A stretch of DNA of 64,000 bases from Kutzneria buriramensis (GTDB lineage Bacteria; Actinomycetota; Actinomycetes; Mycobacteriales; Pseudonocardiaceae). Below are positions 9,054 to 18,872 of this stretch, one piece after another. Made by a program: the position numbers and the translations under genes. The stretch is from NCBI RefSeq assembly GCF_003387475.1, contig NZ_QUNO01000001.1, forward strand, positions 682,001 to 746,000, in the 5' to 3' direction. The notes under the pieces were generated by a model. It was not told the origin of the DNA. It saw only the letters and a list, made by a program, of their open reading frames with translations, and searched no databases. Within the stretch, counting starts at the first letter, position 1; each line of letters opens with the position of its first letter.

Positions 9054-9203
9054 TGCCGCGCGTTCCGCGCGGGGCGAGGCCGCTCGTGACCGGTGCCTTC
9101 CCTCGCCGCATTTCGAACGCTCGCATCGGCTCGTGCGGTGGGCGCGTCGGAAGGCGAGCGGTCGAAATGCGACCACGGTCCAGGCACCGGCGCGGCCTCG
9201 CGA
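9054..9203 (-). repeat. Intergenic nested-palindrome element, copy 1 (divergent; minus orientation)
   Basis: Three nested inverted repeats: GCGAGGCCG 9074-9082 with 9193-9201; CCGGTGCCT 9090-9098 with 9182-9190; an innermost 18-nt arm 9107-9124 with 9154-9171 (17 of 18 paired, 29-nt loop). A separate small palindrome, CCGCGCG-ttc-CGCGCGG, sits at 9056-9072. Read on the minus strand, the outer parts align with copies 2 and 3 (GCGAGGCCGC, GCCGRTGCCTGGACCG, GGGAAGGCAYCGG, GCCCCGCGCGGA), while the innermost hairpin is entirely different. It lies between the DUF3017 gene and mdh. No ORF with plausible start and codon use lies inside. Confidence 0.8.
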
Positions 9204-9240
9204 CTCTGGGGCTGGGGCGAAACCGCACATCACCGAGGTG

Positions 9241-10412
<1,172 letters not shown>

Positions 10413-10426
10413 CGTCGTAGCCACGA

Positions 10427-10459
10427 AAAATGCCCCCGCCGGTCCGGCGGGGGCATTTT
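10427..10459 (+). terminator. Rho-independent terminator between mdh and the P450 gene (bidirectional)
   Basis: A 14-bp stem (10427-10440 with 10446-10459, loop GGTCC) begins with AAAA and ends with TTTT, so it can act for both converging genes. It is 15 nt after the mdh stop and 11 nt after the P450 stop. Confidence 0.9.
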
Positions 10460-10469
10460 CATGCCCGGA

Positions 10470-11666
10470 TCACCAGGCGACGGGCAGCGTCGCCGCGCCG
10501 TACACCACCGACGTGGTGCGCAGCTTGACCTCGCTCGGGTCCACCGCCAGCCGCAGGTTCGGGAACCGGTCGAACAGGCCCCTGAACGCGATCTGCATCT
10601 CCACCCGGGACAGCTGCTGGCCCAGGCACTGGTGGATGCCGTGGCCGAACGCGATGTGCGTGCTGTGCGTGCGGGTGATGTCCAGGATCTCCGGGCTGTC
10701 GAAGCGCGCCGGGTCCCGGTTGGCCGCGGCCAGCGAGCACACCACGGTCTCGCCGGCCCGGAACTGCTGCCCGCCGATCTCGACGTCCTCCAGCACGACC
10801 CGCACGGTGCCGAACTGCACCACCGACAGGTAGCGCAGCAGCTCCTCGACCGCCCCGTTCGTCAGGTCCGGGTTCGCCCGCAGCTTGTCCAGCTGGTCCG
10901 GGTTCTGGAGCAGCAGGAACGTGCCCAGGCCGAGCATGTTCGCGGTGGTCTCGTGGCCGGCGATGAGCAGCAGGAAACCCATCGCCGCGATCTCGTCGTC
11001 GGTCAGCGTCGGGTCCGACTCGAACAGGCCGCTGAGCATGTCGTCGCCGGGGTTCTCGCGCTTGCGCGCGACCAGGCCCTTCAGATACTCGTCGATGCCC
11101 TCGGCCGCCGCCCTGACCTGCTCGAACGGCAGCGAGAGGTCCAACATCTTCGACGAGCGGGTCTGGAACTCGTCCCGCTCCTCGTAGGGCACGCCGAGCA
11201 GCTCGCAGATCACCAGCGACGGGATCGGCAGCGCGAACGCCTCGACCAGGTCGGCCGAGTCGCCGGCCGCCTCCATGGCGTCCAGGTGCTCGACCACCAT
11301 CTGGTGGATGCGCGGCTCGAGCGCCCGCATCCGCCGCACGGTGAACTGCCCGGTCAGCAGCTTGCGGTAGCGGCCGTGGTCCGGCGGGTCCATCGAGATG
11401 AACATGCCCGGCCGGACGGTGAACTCCGCTCGCTCCTCGGGCGTGACCACCCGCAGCGGGTTGCTCATCTTCTCCGGCCGCGAGCTGAACTGCGGCCCCG
11501 ACATCACCGCGCGGACGAGCTCGTAGCTGGTCACCAGCCACCCCGCCGTGCCGTCCGGCATCGCCAGCCGGCTGACCGGCTGGTCCTCGCGCAGCGTGCG
11601 GTAGTCCTCCGGCGGGTCGAACGGCGTCGGCCTCGTCGTCGGTAACGGTGTCGCCTCGATGGTCAC
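10470..11666 (-). CDS. Cytochrome P450
   Basis: 398 residues from a GTG (GGGGAG about 7 nt upstream). I-helix motif LLIAGHETTANML, ExxR region EELLRYL, and heme-thiolate loop FGHGIHQCLGQQLSR with the axial Cys are all present, so the enzyme should be active as a soluble class I monooxygenase. Overall it resembles bacterial CYP105/CYP107-type sequences. No ferredoxin or reductase gene is adjacent and no biosynthetic cluster surrounds it, so the substrate is unknown. Confidence 0.93.
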   Translation of the reverse strand: MTIEATPLPTTRPTPFDPPEDYRTLREDQPVSRLAMPDGTAGWLVTSYELVRAVMSGPQFSSRPEKMSNPLRVVTPEERAEFTVRPGMFISMDPPDHGRYRKLLTGQFTVRRMRALEPRIHQMVVEHLDAMEAAGDSADLVEAFALPIPSLVICELLGVPYEERDEFQTRSSKMLDLSLPFEQVRAAAEGIDEYLKGLVARKRENPGDDMLSGLFESDPTLTDDEIAAMGFLLLIAGHETTANMLGLGTFLLLQNPDQLDKLRANPDLTNGAVEELLRYLSVVQFGTVRVVLEDVEIGGQQFRAGETVVCSLAAANRDPARFDSPEILDITRTHSTHIAFGHGIHQCLGQQLSRVEMQIAFRGLFDRFPNLRLAVDPSEVKLRTTSVVYGAATLPVAW

Positions 11667-11725
11667 GTCAGGCTCCCCTCAACATCGTTGTCCCCAGCCA
11701 ACCGGATCCGCCTGACCGCCGACTC

Positions 11726-13135
11726 TCACGAAGCTGACGAAAGCCTGACAGTGAAGGCACTTCCTTCGTCCGGTCGGGTGATCAGGTCGACGGTCCCGCC
11801 GTGCGCCAGCACGATCGAGCGCACGATGCTCAGCCCGAGCCCCGTGCCGGTGCCCGGGCTGCGGGCCTTGTCGGCACGGAAGAAGCGCTCGAACACGCGG
11901 CCGGCGGTGGCCTCGTCCATCCCCGGTCCGTTGTCCGCAACGACCAATTCCACCTTGGCACAGTCCTCGCGCACGCGGACAACGATTTCCGTGCCCGAAG
12001 GGGTGTGCACGAGGGCATTGCGGATCAGGTTCTGGAGCAGCTCGCGCAGCTGGTTCTCGTCGCCGGACACGGTGGTGTCGCCGTCCACCGCGAGCTCGAT
12101 GTGTCGGTCCGGCACGCTCACCCGCGCGTCGGCGACGGCGTCCGCGGCGAGCGCGCCGAGATCCACCCGTGCCAGCACCAGTTCGTGCTGCTGGTCCAGC
12201 TCGGCCAGCGTCAGCAGGTCGCCGACGAGCTCCTGCATCCGTGCCGACTCCTGCTGGATGCGGGACATCGACAGCGCGGTCAGCTCCTCGTCAGCCAGGC
12301 CGTGCTGGTGCATCTGCGCCCAGCCGCGGATCGTCGTGAGCGGCGTGCGCAGCTCGTGCGAGGCGTCCGCGACGAACCGGCGCAGCCGCTCCTCCGACTG
12401 CTGACGGGCGTCGAACGCCTCGTTCAGCGCCGCCGCGACCTGACCGACCTCCGAGCCGTCGTTCGGCTCGTCGATGCGCTGGTCCAGGTCGCCGGCGGCG
12501 ATGCGGTGCGCGGTGCGGGCCATGTCCCGCAACGGAAACAGGCCGACCTTGAGCACGCCGAAGCTCAGCAGCCCGATGCCGGCCAGCGCGACCACCGTCG
12601 CCCCGAGCTCGAACAGCACCAACCGCTCCAGCGCCCCCTCGGTCGGATCGAGGCTCTCCGCCAGCAGCGCGCCGGCGATCGGCACCTGGGTGCCGTCCGG
12701 ACGCGCGTAGCGGATGTTCGAGCCGACGCCGAACATCTGGGCGCGGTATTGCGGACCGCCTTGGGAGGAAAGGGTTGTCGGGTTCGTCGCGAAGTCCTTG
12801 TCCAGCACCGGGGGCAGGGTCGGCGGCGCGGTCGGCTGGCCCAGGGAGTCCGTCGCGGCCGTCTGATCCAGGACCCGGCCGTCCGCGCCGACGAGCGTGA
12901 CCACGTACCCGGGTTGCAGCAGCTGGGCCACGCTGTCCTCGGTCACGACCAGCGGCGCCTGCGCAATCGCTTGCGTCACGCGGGATCTGGTGTCGGTCAG
13001 CCACGCGTCCGCGCGATCCCGGAAGTACACCTGAAGTGCGACGATCGACGCCGCGTCCACGATGAACATGCCCAGCGCGGCCAGGCCGATCACCACGCAG
13101 ACCAGCCGGCCGCGCAACGATTTCGCGCCGCGCAC
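11726..13135 (-). CDS. Two-component sensor histidine kinase
   Basis: 469 residues, GTG start one nucleotide after the response regulator stop. A TM helix (about residues 12-35), an extracytoplasmic sensor region (about 36-172) and a second TM helix (about 173-195) are followed by HAMP, the H-box ASHELRTPLTTIRGW, and the HATPase domain with N-box (LLQNLIRNALVHTP), G1 (DNGPGMD) and G2 (GTGTGLGLSIV). The organisation resembles MtrB/CseC/TcrY-type kinases. It pairs with the adjacent OmpR-type regulator; the stimulus is unknown. Confidence 0.95.
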   Translation of the reverse strand: MRGAKSLRGRLVCVVIGLAALGMFIVDAASIVALQVYFRDRADAWLTDTRSRVTQAIAQAPLVVTEDSVAQLLQPGYVVTLVGADGRVLDQTAATDSLGQPTAPPTLPPVLDKDFATNPTTLSSQGGPQYRAQMFGVGSNIRYARPDGTQVPIAGALLAESLDPTEGALERLVLFELGATVVALAGIGLLSFGVLKVGLFPLRDMARTAHRIAAGDLDQRIDEPNDGSEVGQVAAALNEAFDARQQSEERLRRFVADASHELRTPLTTIRGWAQMHQHGLADEELTALSMSRIQQESARMQELVGDLLTLAELDQQHELVLARVDLGALAADAVADARVSVPDRHIELAVDGDTTVSGDENQLRELLQNLIRNALVHTPSGTEIVVRVREDCAKVELVVADNGPGMDEATAGRVFERFFRADKARSPGTGTGLGLSIVRSIVLAHGGTVDLITRPDEGSAFTVRLSSAS

Positions 13136-13136
13136 C

Positions 13137-13865
13137 TCAGCCCTCCCGCATGCTGTAGCCGAAGCCCCGCACCGTGTGGATCAGCGGCGCGCCGGAGGCG
13201 TCCAGCTTCTGTCGCAGCCGGGACACCACCTTCTCCACCACACCGTCGCCGAAGTCGTGTCGCCACACGTGTTCCAGCACCTGGCTCTTCGACACCACGC
13301 GGCCGGCGTTCACCATCAGGTAGCGCAGCAGCCGGTACTCGGTCGGGGACAGCTCCACCAGCCGGCCGTCCCTGGTCACGCGGCGGGAGCCGTCGTCGAG
13401 CACCACGTCGCCGACCGACAGCACCGGGTCCACGTCGCGGCGGGCCCGGCGCAGCAGCACCCGCACCCGGGCCAGCACCTCCGGGATGCTGAACGGCTTG
13501 GTGAGGTAGTCGTCCGCGCCGATGGTCAGGCCGGTCACCTTGTCCAGCACCGAGTCCCGGGCCGTCAGCAGCAGGATCGGCGGGGCGTCAGGCTGCTCGG
13601 ACACCCGCCGGCAGACCTCGAAGCCGTCCATGTCGGGCAGCATCACGTCCAGGATCACCAGGTCCGGGCGGTCCTCGGCGACGCGCTTGAGGGCCTCCCG
13701 GCCGGTCGCCGCCGTGCGGACCTGGTAGCCGGCCAGGCCCAGGGTGGTCGCCAGCATCTCGGTGATGCCCGGCTCGTCGTCGACGACCAGCAGCTGCTGG
13801 CCCTGTCCGTACACCAGGGGCGGCTCCACGACTTCGGAACGTGCCGGACCCGTGACTCGTTCCAT
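13137..13865 (-). CDS. OmpR/PhoB-family response regulator
   Basis: 242 residues. The receiver domain (about residues 23-135) carries the acidic pocket (VVDDEP), the phospho-accepting Asp in VILDVMLPDMDGFEV, the conserved Thr in LLLTARD and Lys in YLTKPFS. The C-terminal winged helix (about 145-240) ends VRGFGYSMREG. ATG at 13865 is used; a GTG at 13880 is possible and neither has a clear Shine-Dalgarno. It forms an operon with the downstream kinase and is divergent from the lipoprotein gene at 13956. Confidence 0.94.
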   Translation of the reverse strand: MERVTGPARSEVVEPPLVYGQGQQLLVVDDEPGITEMLATTLGLAGYQVRTAATGREALKRVAEDRPDLVILDVMLPDMDGFEVCRRVSEQPDAPPILLLTARDSVLDKVTGLTIGADDYLTKPFSIPEVLARVRVLLRRARRDVDPVLSVGDVVLDDGSRRVTRDGRLVELSPTEYRLLRYLMVNAGRVVSKSQVLEHVWRHDFGDGVVEKVVSRLRQKLDASGAPLIHTVRGFGYSMREG

Positions 13866-13955
13866 GGTGACGTGGGTCACTGCGCCGAACCGGTGCCGTG
13901 GATCGCTCGTGTTCGCGGTGTTCCCTCCGCACCCCCGCCCTCGGGAGACAAGACC

Positions 13956-14486
13956 ATGAATCGTGTGACGGTGGCGCTCGCCCTCATCACCGCCGGCGTC
14001 GGCCTGGCCGCGTGCTCCGCGCCCCAGCCGACCGTGAAGACCGTTGCGCAGCAAGAGGTTCCCACGCCCGCCGCGGTCAAGGTGCCGTCCGGCAACCGGA
14101 TGCTCGCCAGCTTCGACGGCAACGGCGTGCAGATCTACCAGTGCAAGGCCACCGCGTGGACCCTGCTCGAGCCCGCCGCCACCCTCTCCGACCACGGCAA
14201 ACCCGTCGCGTTGCACTACCAGGGGCCGATCTGGGTGTCGACCCTCGACGGCAGCGAGGTCGGCGCCGCCCCTGTGTCCGGCGCCTCCGTCAAGCACGAC
14301 AACGCCGTGCCCGAGCTGCTGCTCAAGGCGTCCGAGAACCACGGCAAGGGGCAGTTCGGCGAGGTCACCTACGTGCAGCGACTCGCCACCCGCGGCGGTC
14401 TCGCGCCCGCCGGGGCGTGCACCGACGGCGCACAGGCCGCGGTGCCGTACTCCGCGACCTACACCTTCTGGGCCGCGGCGAAGTAG
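13956..14486 (+). CDS. DUF3455-type lipoprotein
   Basis: 176 residues with a lipoprotein signal (lipobox LAAC at about residue 20). The conserved pattern of DUF3455 is visible: VQIYQCKATAWTLLEPAATLSDHGKPVALHYQGPIWVS, an SGASVKHD segment, and a C-terminal VTYVQRLATRGGLAP...VPYSATYTFWA. No function is established for this family. GGGAG lies upstream of the ATG. It is divergent from the two-component operon, which may regulate it. Confidence 0.85.
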   Translation: MNRVTVALALITAGVGLAACSAPQPTVKTVAQQEVPTPAAVKVPSGNRMLASFDGNGVQIYQCKATAWTLLEPAATLSDHGKPVALHYQGPIWVSTLDGSEVGAAPVSGASVKHDNAVPELLLKASENHGKGQFGEVTYVQRLATRGGLAPAGACTDGAQAAVPYSATYTFWAAAK

Positions 14487-14487
14487 G

Positions 14488-14856
14488 TCAGTTTCCGGTG
14501 CAGATCCGGCGCAGCGTGTTGACGCGGTCGGTCTCCTGCTGGGCCCATTTCAGCAGTTCGCCGTTGGTCAGGTGGTCGAGCGCCGCCTGACCGGCGGTCT
14601 GCGCCGCGTCGCTCAGGGCCTTGGCCAGCTCCTGGTCCTGGGTCTGCGCCGAGAGCTTCTGGAACAGGTCGGCCAGCTCCTTGGCGTGGGCGGCGTCCCG
14701 GCTGGCCGCGTCGCCGATCTCGCCCAGCGCCGCCGAGCCCAGCGCCTGGGCGCAGATCTCCGCCTTCGACCGGGACGTGCCGGCCGACGACGCCGAATCG
14801 CACGCCGTCACCGCGAACAGCGACAGCGTGACCGTTACGACCAGAATTGCCCGCAT
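14488..14856 (-). CDS. Small lipoprotein of unknown function
   Basis: 122 residues with lipobox FAVTAC near residue 19. The mature part is helical and contains three Cys residues, among them ICAQAL and a C-terminal RRICTGN. I do not recognise the family. The gene starts 9 nt after the stop of the ABC exporter ATPase on the same strand, so it may be the last gene of that operon. A GTG three bases upstream of the ATG is an equally possible start. Confidence 0.7.
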   Translation of the reverse strand: MRAILVVTVTLSLFAVTACDSASSAGTSRSKAEICAQALGSAALGEIGDAASRDAAHAKELADLFQKLSAQTQDQELAKALSDAAQTAGQAALDHLTNGELLKWAQQETDRVNTLRRICTGN

Positions 14857-14865
14857 CACACGACA

Positions 14866-15819
14866 TTACCGGTGATACAACTGGCGTACCACGTCATCTA
14901 TGTCGGGTTCGATCACCGACACGTCGTGCACCGGCGACCGCTCCGCGATCATCGTGATCAGCGTCGCCGCCGTGACGGCGTCCCGGCGGAACGACAGCTG
15001 CTGGCGCAGGCCGTTCGCCTCCACCTTCACCGTCTGCACGCCCGGCAGCCCCGTCAGCTCGTCGCAGGGTCGCTCGAAGTCCACCACCAGCAGCCGCTCC
15101 GGCGTGACTTCGTCACGCAGTTCCGCCAGCGGGCCGTCGGCCAGCACCCGGCCGTGGTCGATCACCATCATCCGGCGGCACAGCCGCTCGATGTCGTCCA
15201 GGTCGTGCGTCGTCAGCAGCAGCGTCGTGCCGCGGCTCGTGTTCAGCTCGGCGAGGAACTCCCGCAGCCGTTCCTTGGAGTCCAGGTCCAGGCCGATCGT
15301 CGGCTCGTCCAGCACCAGCAGCTCCGGGCCGTGCAGCAGGGCCGCCGTCACCTCGCCGCGCATCCGTTGGCCCAGCGACAACTGCCGTACCGGCGTGTCC
15401 AGAAACGCTTGCAGTCCAAGCAGTTCCGTGCACTCCTCCAGCCGCTTGGCGTGGTCGCCGGCCGGCACCCGGTAGATGTGCCGCAGCAGCTCGAAGCTCT
15501 CGCGCAGCGGCAGGTCCCACCACAGCTGGCTGCGCTGGCCGAACACCACCCCGATGCGCCGGGCCAGCTCCGCCCGCTGCCGTGACGGATCCAGCCCGCA
15601 CACCCGCACCCGGCCGCTGGTCGGCACCAGGATGCCCGTCAGCATCTTGATCGTCGTCGACTTGCCGGCCCCGTTGGGCCCGATGTACCCGACCGTCTCG
15701 TCCGCCGCCACCTCGAACGACACCCCGCCGACCGCCACCACCTCCGCCCGGGTCCGTTTGAACCGCCCGGCCTTGCGGGACACGGTGAACGTCCGGCCCA
15801 GTTCGCTGACCTCGATCAT
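14866..15819 (-). CDS. ABC transporter ATP-binding protein (ABC-2 type exporter)
   Basis: 317 residues. Walker A GPNGAGKS, Q-loop VFGQRSQLWWDLP, signature LSLGQRMRGEV, Walker B LLVLDEP and the H-loop LTTHD are intact. The C-terminal 70 residues are typical of ATPases that pair with the ABC-2 permeases of the PF06182 type. Its ATG overlaps the upstream permease stop (ATGA), so the three genes 17409-14866 encode one exporter with two different permeases. The substrate cannot be deduced. Confidence 0.92.
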   Translation of the reverse strand: MIEVSELGRTFTVSRKAGRFKRTRAEVVAVGGVSFEVAADETVGYIGPNGAGKSTTIKMLTGILVPTSGRVRVCGLDPSRQRAELARRIGVVFGQRSQLWWDLPLRESFELLRHIYRVPAGDHAKRLEECTELLGLQAFLDTPVRQLSLGQRMRGEVTAALLHGPELLVLDEPTIGLDLDSKERLREFLAELNTSRGTTLLLTTHDLDDIERLCRRMMVIDHGRVLADGPLAELRDEVTPERLLVVDFERPCDELTGLPGVQTVKVEANGLRQQLSFRRDAVTAATLITMIAERSPVHDVSVIEPDIDDVVRQLYHR

Positions 15820-16616
15820 GATCCTGTTCCTCGGTAGTGGCGGACGGCGGTGCGCCAGATCAGGCCGGCGACGGTGGCGGTGAGCAGGGCGACCGGCGTG
15901 TCGAGCCAGCCGAGCCAGGTGGGGGCGCCGAGCGGGTCGGGGTGGTCGAGCAGGGTGAGCGCGGGGTAGTAGGCGACGAAGGCGCCGGGCACGACGTACG
16001 CCAGCAGGATGCGCAGGGCGCGGCCGAAGACGGAGACGGGGTACGCGGTGAGGTAGCTGCCGCCGTAGGTGACGCTGTTGGCGAGCTCCTGGGCGTCGAT
16101 GAGCCAGAACGACACGGAGTTGGCGGCGACGAAGATCGAGCCGAAGATGGTGGCGCCGGCCAGCGGGGTGAGGACGAGCAGCAGCGCGGAGGCGGGCGTC
16201 CAGTGGATGTCCGAAGTGGACAGCACGTAGACGAGGGTGCCGAAGGCGGTGAGCGCGCGGCCGATGCGGCGCAGCTGGAAGTCGCTGACGAACAGCTGGG
16301 TGAGTGTCCCGAGTGGACGCATGAGCACGATGTCGAAGGTGCCGGTTCGGATGTAGGAGGGCAGCCGCTCGATGCTGCCGACGCTCAGGTCGGCCAGCCC
16401 GAACGACAGCCCGGACAGGGCGTAGAACAGCAGCACGGCGTGGAAGTCGAAGCCGCCGAGGCTGCTCACCCGGCCGAACACGATGAGGATGACGATCAGG
16501 TCACTGCCCTGGGCGAGCGCCTGCGCCACGAGGTTGATCGCGAACGAGCCGCGATAGCTGAGCTGGCTGCGCACCTGCGCCCGCGCCAGCCGGCCGTAGA
16601 CCGCCAGGTCAACCAC
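15816..16616 (-). CDS. ABC-2 family permease (second permease of the exporter)
   Basis: 266 residues with about six hydrophobic segments. The pattern YALSGLSFGLADLSVGSIERLPSYIRTGTFDIVLMRPLGTLTQL is characteristic of the ABC-2 permease family represented by PF06182. GTG start, overlapping the end of the first permease by 8 nt and followed by the ATPase with a 4-nt overlap. Confidence 0.88.
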   Translation of the reverse strand: MVDLAVYGRLARAQVRSQLSYRGSFAINLVAQALAQGSDLIVILIVFGRVSSLGGFDFHAVLLFYALSGLSFGLADLSVGSIERLPSYIRTGTFDIVLMRPLGTLTQLFVSDFQLRRIGRALTAFGTLVYVLSTSDIHWTPASALLLVLTPLAGATIFGSIFVAANSVSFWLIDAQELANSVTYGGSYLTAYPVSVFGRALRILLAYVVPGAFVAYYPALTLLDHPDPLGAPTWLGWLDTPVALLTATVAGLIWRTAVRHYRGTGS

Positions 16617-17409
16617 CCTGCACCACCACCTTGTGCATGGCCCGGGCCAGCACGAGCCGGCCGACGGCCGCCAGCACGACGACCCACAGCAGCTGCTGGG
16701 CCAGCAGCTGCGTGACCGAGCCGACCTGCACGAACACGTTGATCGGGGCCTGCAACATCGACGGGAACGGAGTGCACCAGAGCACGGTCTGGGCCCACAC
16801 CGGGAAGAAGGACAGCGGGATCTCCAGCCCGGCCATGGTCACCGAGAGCACGCCGTACAGGCCGCGTACGCCACGGGAGTCCAGCAGCCAGAACGTGGTC
16901 ATGCCGAGCAGGAACCGCAGGTGGAAGCTGACCAGCACCGCGAGCAGGGTGCTGACCAGGAACGCCGGCGCGACCCACGCGTCGGTCGGCCAGTGGAACG
17001 GGAAGAACACCGCCCCCAGCAGCAGTTGCGGGACGAAGCGGGCGGCCGCGTTGAAGCCGGCCCGGCCGAGGTCGGTGCACAGCAGCGCGGCCTGGAGGTT
17101 CCACGGCCGGGACAGGTCGACGACGACGTCGCCGGTGCGGATGCGCTCGGACAGCTCGTCGTTGCTCCAGAAGTCGACGACGGCGAGCAGTCCCTGCCCG
17201 AGCCAGACGTAGGTGATGGTGGTGGTCAGGTCGTAGCCGCCGATCGAGCCCCCGCCCCGCGCCAGGTACACCGCCGACAGGATGCCCACCTTGATCAGTC
17301 CGAAGACGATGTTGGTGGCGGTCCCGGCGAGGACGGCGTGGCGGTAGGAGGAGAACCGGTGGAATCCGGCGGCCGTGATGCGGAGGTAGCAGCCGATCAC
17401 AGCAGGCAC
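16609..17409 (-). CDS. ABC-2 family permease (first permease of the exporter)
   Basis: 266 residues, homologous in organisation to the next gene: LSERIRTGDVVVDLSRPWNLQAALLCTDLGRAGF corresponds to the IRTGTFDIVLMRPLG region of its partner. About six TM helices. The GTG at 17409 gives the usual short cytoplasmic N-terminus (VPAVIGCYLRIT); a GTG nine bases further in is possible. First gene of the exporter operon, divergent from the DUF1707 gene. Confidence 0.85.
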   Translation of the reverse strand: MPAVIGCYLRITAAGFHRFSSYRHAVLAGTATNIVFGLIKVGILSAVYLARGGGSIGGYDLTTTITYVWLGQGLLAVVDFWSNDELSERIRTGDVVVDLSRPWNLQAALLCTDLGRAGFNAAARFVPQLLLGAVFFPFHWPTDAWVAPAFLVSTLLAVLVSFHLRFLLGMTTFWLLDSRGVRGLYGVLSVTMAGLEIPLSFFPVWAQTVLWCTPFPSMLQAPINVFVQVGSVTQLLAQQLLWVVVLAAVGRLVLARAMHKVVVQGG

Positions 17410-17497
17410 GTCTGACCACACTAGGGGCGGCGGCAACCGATTTATCCGGGGATTTCCCCGATCCGGACCGGGGTCGCCCGCGCCTAGCATCGTCGGC

Positions 17498-18115
17498 ATG
17501 GTGAACGGGGTGAGCAGCAGGGAACTCCGCGTCTCGGACGCGGAGCGGGAGCACGTGGTCGGTCTGCTCCAGAAGGCGATCGGCATGGGACTGCTGACGC
17601 TGGAGGAGTTCACCGACCGCACCGACGTGGCGCTGTCCTCGCGGACCCGCGCCGAGCTGAACGTGGTGCTGGCCGACCTGCCCGGCATGCGGCACCCGGA
17701 GATGCGGGTCCGGGGTGGACAGTGGGGGCGGTCCGGCGTGCAGGACCGGCCGCCGCTGCCGGGCGAGCCGATGGTGCTGTCCAGCGGCGTCGGGTCCAGC
17801 ATCAACCGCACCGGCTACTGGCGGGTGCCGCGGTCGATGAAGATCCGCTCCAAGTGGGGGTCGGGCGTCAACCTGGACTTCACCGAGGCCGAGTTCGAGC
17901 ACGACCAGGTGGACATCCGGCTCGACGTCACCGGCGGCGCCGTGACCCTGAAGCTGCCGGCGGGGGCCAGCGTGACCCTCGCCGACCTGGACACGAGGCT
18001 CGGCGCCTCGGTCAACGACAAGGTCGGCTACCAGGGTCGGCTGGGGACGCCGCACCTCGTCATCAGCGGCGACCTGAGCATGGCCGCCCTGACGATCAAG
18101 GGACCTCGCCGCTAG
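17498..18115 (+). CDS. DUF1707 domain protein with LiaF-like C-terminal domain
   Basis: 205 residues. DUF1707 covers about residues 8-62 (RVSDAEREHVVGLLQKAIGMGLLTLEEFTDRTD). The C-terminal half (about 95-205) is a beta-rich repeat domain (GSGVNLDFTEAEF, VTGGAVTLKLPAG) like those of the cell-wall-active antibiotic response proteins. No TM segment. Often found in actinobacteria, function undefined. ATG at 17498 is used; a GTG follows directly. Confidence 0.85.
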   Translation: MVNGVSSRELRVSDAEREHVVGLLQKAIGMGLLTLEEFTDRTDVALSSRTRAELNVVLADLPGMRHPEMRVRGGQWGRSGVQDRPPLPGEPMVLSSGVGSSINRTGYWRVPRSMKIRSKWGSGVNLDFTEAEFEHDQVDIRLDVTGGAVTLKLPAGASVTLADLDTRLGASVNDKVGYQGRLGTPHLVISGDLSMAALTIKGPRR

Positions 18116-18318
18116 CGCAGGCTGAAGGCCACTTCCTCGCAGTCCGGGCAGTGCTCGCCGGCGGCCTCGCCGACCGGCGGGCGGACCCAGGACCGGCAGA
18201 CGGCGACGATCGCCTCACCGCCGGAGTGTCGGATCGTGCGCGGTCGGCCGGCGACGGTCTCGGGAAGATGCACGACATGGCCCTGCACGACGGAGGGCCA
18301 CCAGGTAGCGGCGGGCAT
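18112..18318 (-). CDS. Small CxxC-containing protein of unknown function
   Basis: 68 residues. Features are a Trp-rich start (MPAATWWPSVVQGHVVHLPE), a CRSWVRPPVGEAAG segment and a C-terminal HCPDCEE knuckle that could bind zinc with the upstream Cys/His. The 3' end overlaps the DUF1707 gene by 4 nt in convergent orientation. I see no strong Shine-Dalgarno. The Cys/Trp pattern suggests a real conserved small protein rather than a shadow, but this is uncertain. Confidence 0.5.
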   Translation of the reverse strand: MPAATWWPSVVQGHVVHLPETVAGRPRTIRHSGGEAIVAVCRSWVRPPVGEAAGEHCPDCEEVAFSLR

Positions 18319-18408
18319 GCGTCCATGGTCGCGGCGCCGTTTGACGGTCCCGTTACAGCCAGTGAAACACCGACTCAGGAGCGTGATGCCGCGCCGCGAT
18401 TCAGCGCT

Positions 18409-18535
18409 GCGAGGCCGCCGCCGATGCCTGGACCGCGGGCAGTTGTCGATCGAGTCTGTTCATCGATCGACAACTGACAAGGGAAGGCATCGGCCTCGTG
18501 GGCGGCCGAGCCCCGCGCGGACCGCGCGGCAAATT
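18409..18535 (+). repeat. Intergenic nested-palindrome element, copy 2
   Basis: Positions 18409-18512 are identical over 104 bp to 54061-54164. Outer arms GGCCGC (18413-18418 with 18502-18507) and GCCGATGCCT (18420-18429 with 18485-18494) enclose a perfect 14-bp inner stem (18440-18453 with 18463-18476, 9-nt loop). Unlike copy 3 it continues into CCGCGCGG-a-CCGCGCGG (18513-18529), shared with copies 1 and 4. It ends at the stop codon of the ArsR gene and may serve as its terminator. Confidence 0.85.
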
Positions 18536-18854
18536 AACGCGGCGCGGCCAGGATGCCGTTGAGCAGGCCCGGGAAGAGGGCGTCCAGGTCGTCCCGCCGC
18601 AGGGTATTGATCTTGGCGGTGCCGACCGGGCGCTGGTGGATGACGCCGGCCTCGCGCAGCACCCGGTAGTGGTGGGTGAGCGTCGACTTGCTGACGTGCA
18701 GGTCCAGCACCCCGCAGGCCATCTCGCCGCAGTCGGCGACGGCCTGCACGATGCGCAGCCGCACCGGGTCGGCCAGCGCGTGCAGCACGGCCTCGATCCG
18801 GATGTCCTCCCGGGTCGGGTGCTCGAGCGCGGTCGCGGTGCCCATACCCGACAT
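18534..18854 (-). CDS. ArsR-family (winged helix) transcriptional regulator
   Basis: 106 residues. The ArsR winged-helix core reads EAVLHALADPVRLRIVQAVADCGEMACG followed by HVSKSTLTHHYRVLREAGVIHQRPVG. The Cys pair CGEMAC is not the CxC metal motif of the arsenite sensors. It is 18 nt downstream of the membrane hydrolase gene, with the direct repeat TACGAATACGAA in the gap. An ATG nine bases further in (18845) is an alternative start. Confidence 0.88.
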   Translation of the reverse strand: MSGMGTATALEHPTREDIRIEAVLHALADPVRLRIVQAVADCGEMACGVLDLHVSKSTLTHHYRVLREAGVIHQRPVGTAKINTLRRDDLDALFPGLLNGILAAPR

Positions 18855-18856
18855 TG

Positions 18857-18868
18857 TACGAATACGAA
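18857..18868. promoter_or_regulatory. Direct repeat TACGAA-TACGAA upstream of ArsR
   Basis: Two abutting 6-bp direct repeats fill the 18-nt gap between the hydrolase stop and the ArsR start. The sequence is AT-rich compared with its surroundings. It could be an autoregulatory site or a -10 region for the ArsR gene. Confidence 0.35.
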
Positions 18869-18872
18869 CAGC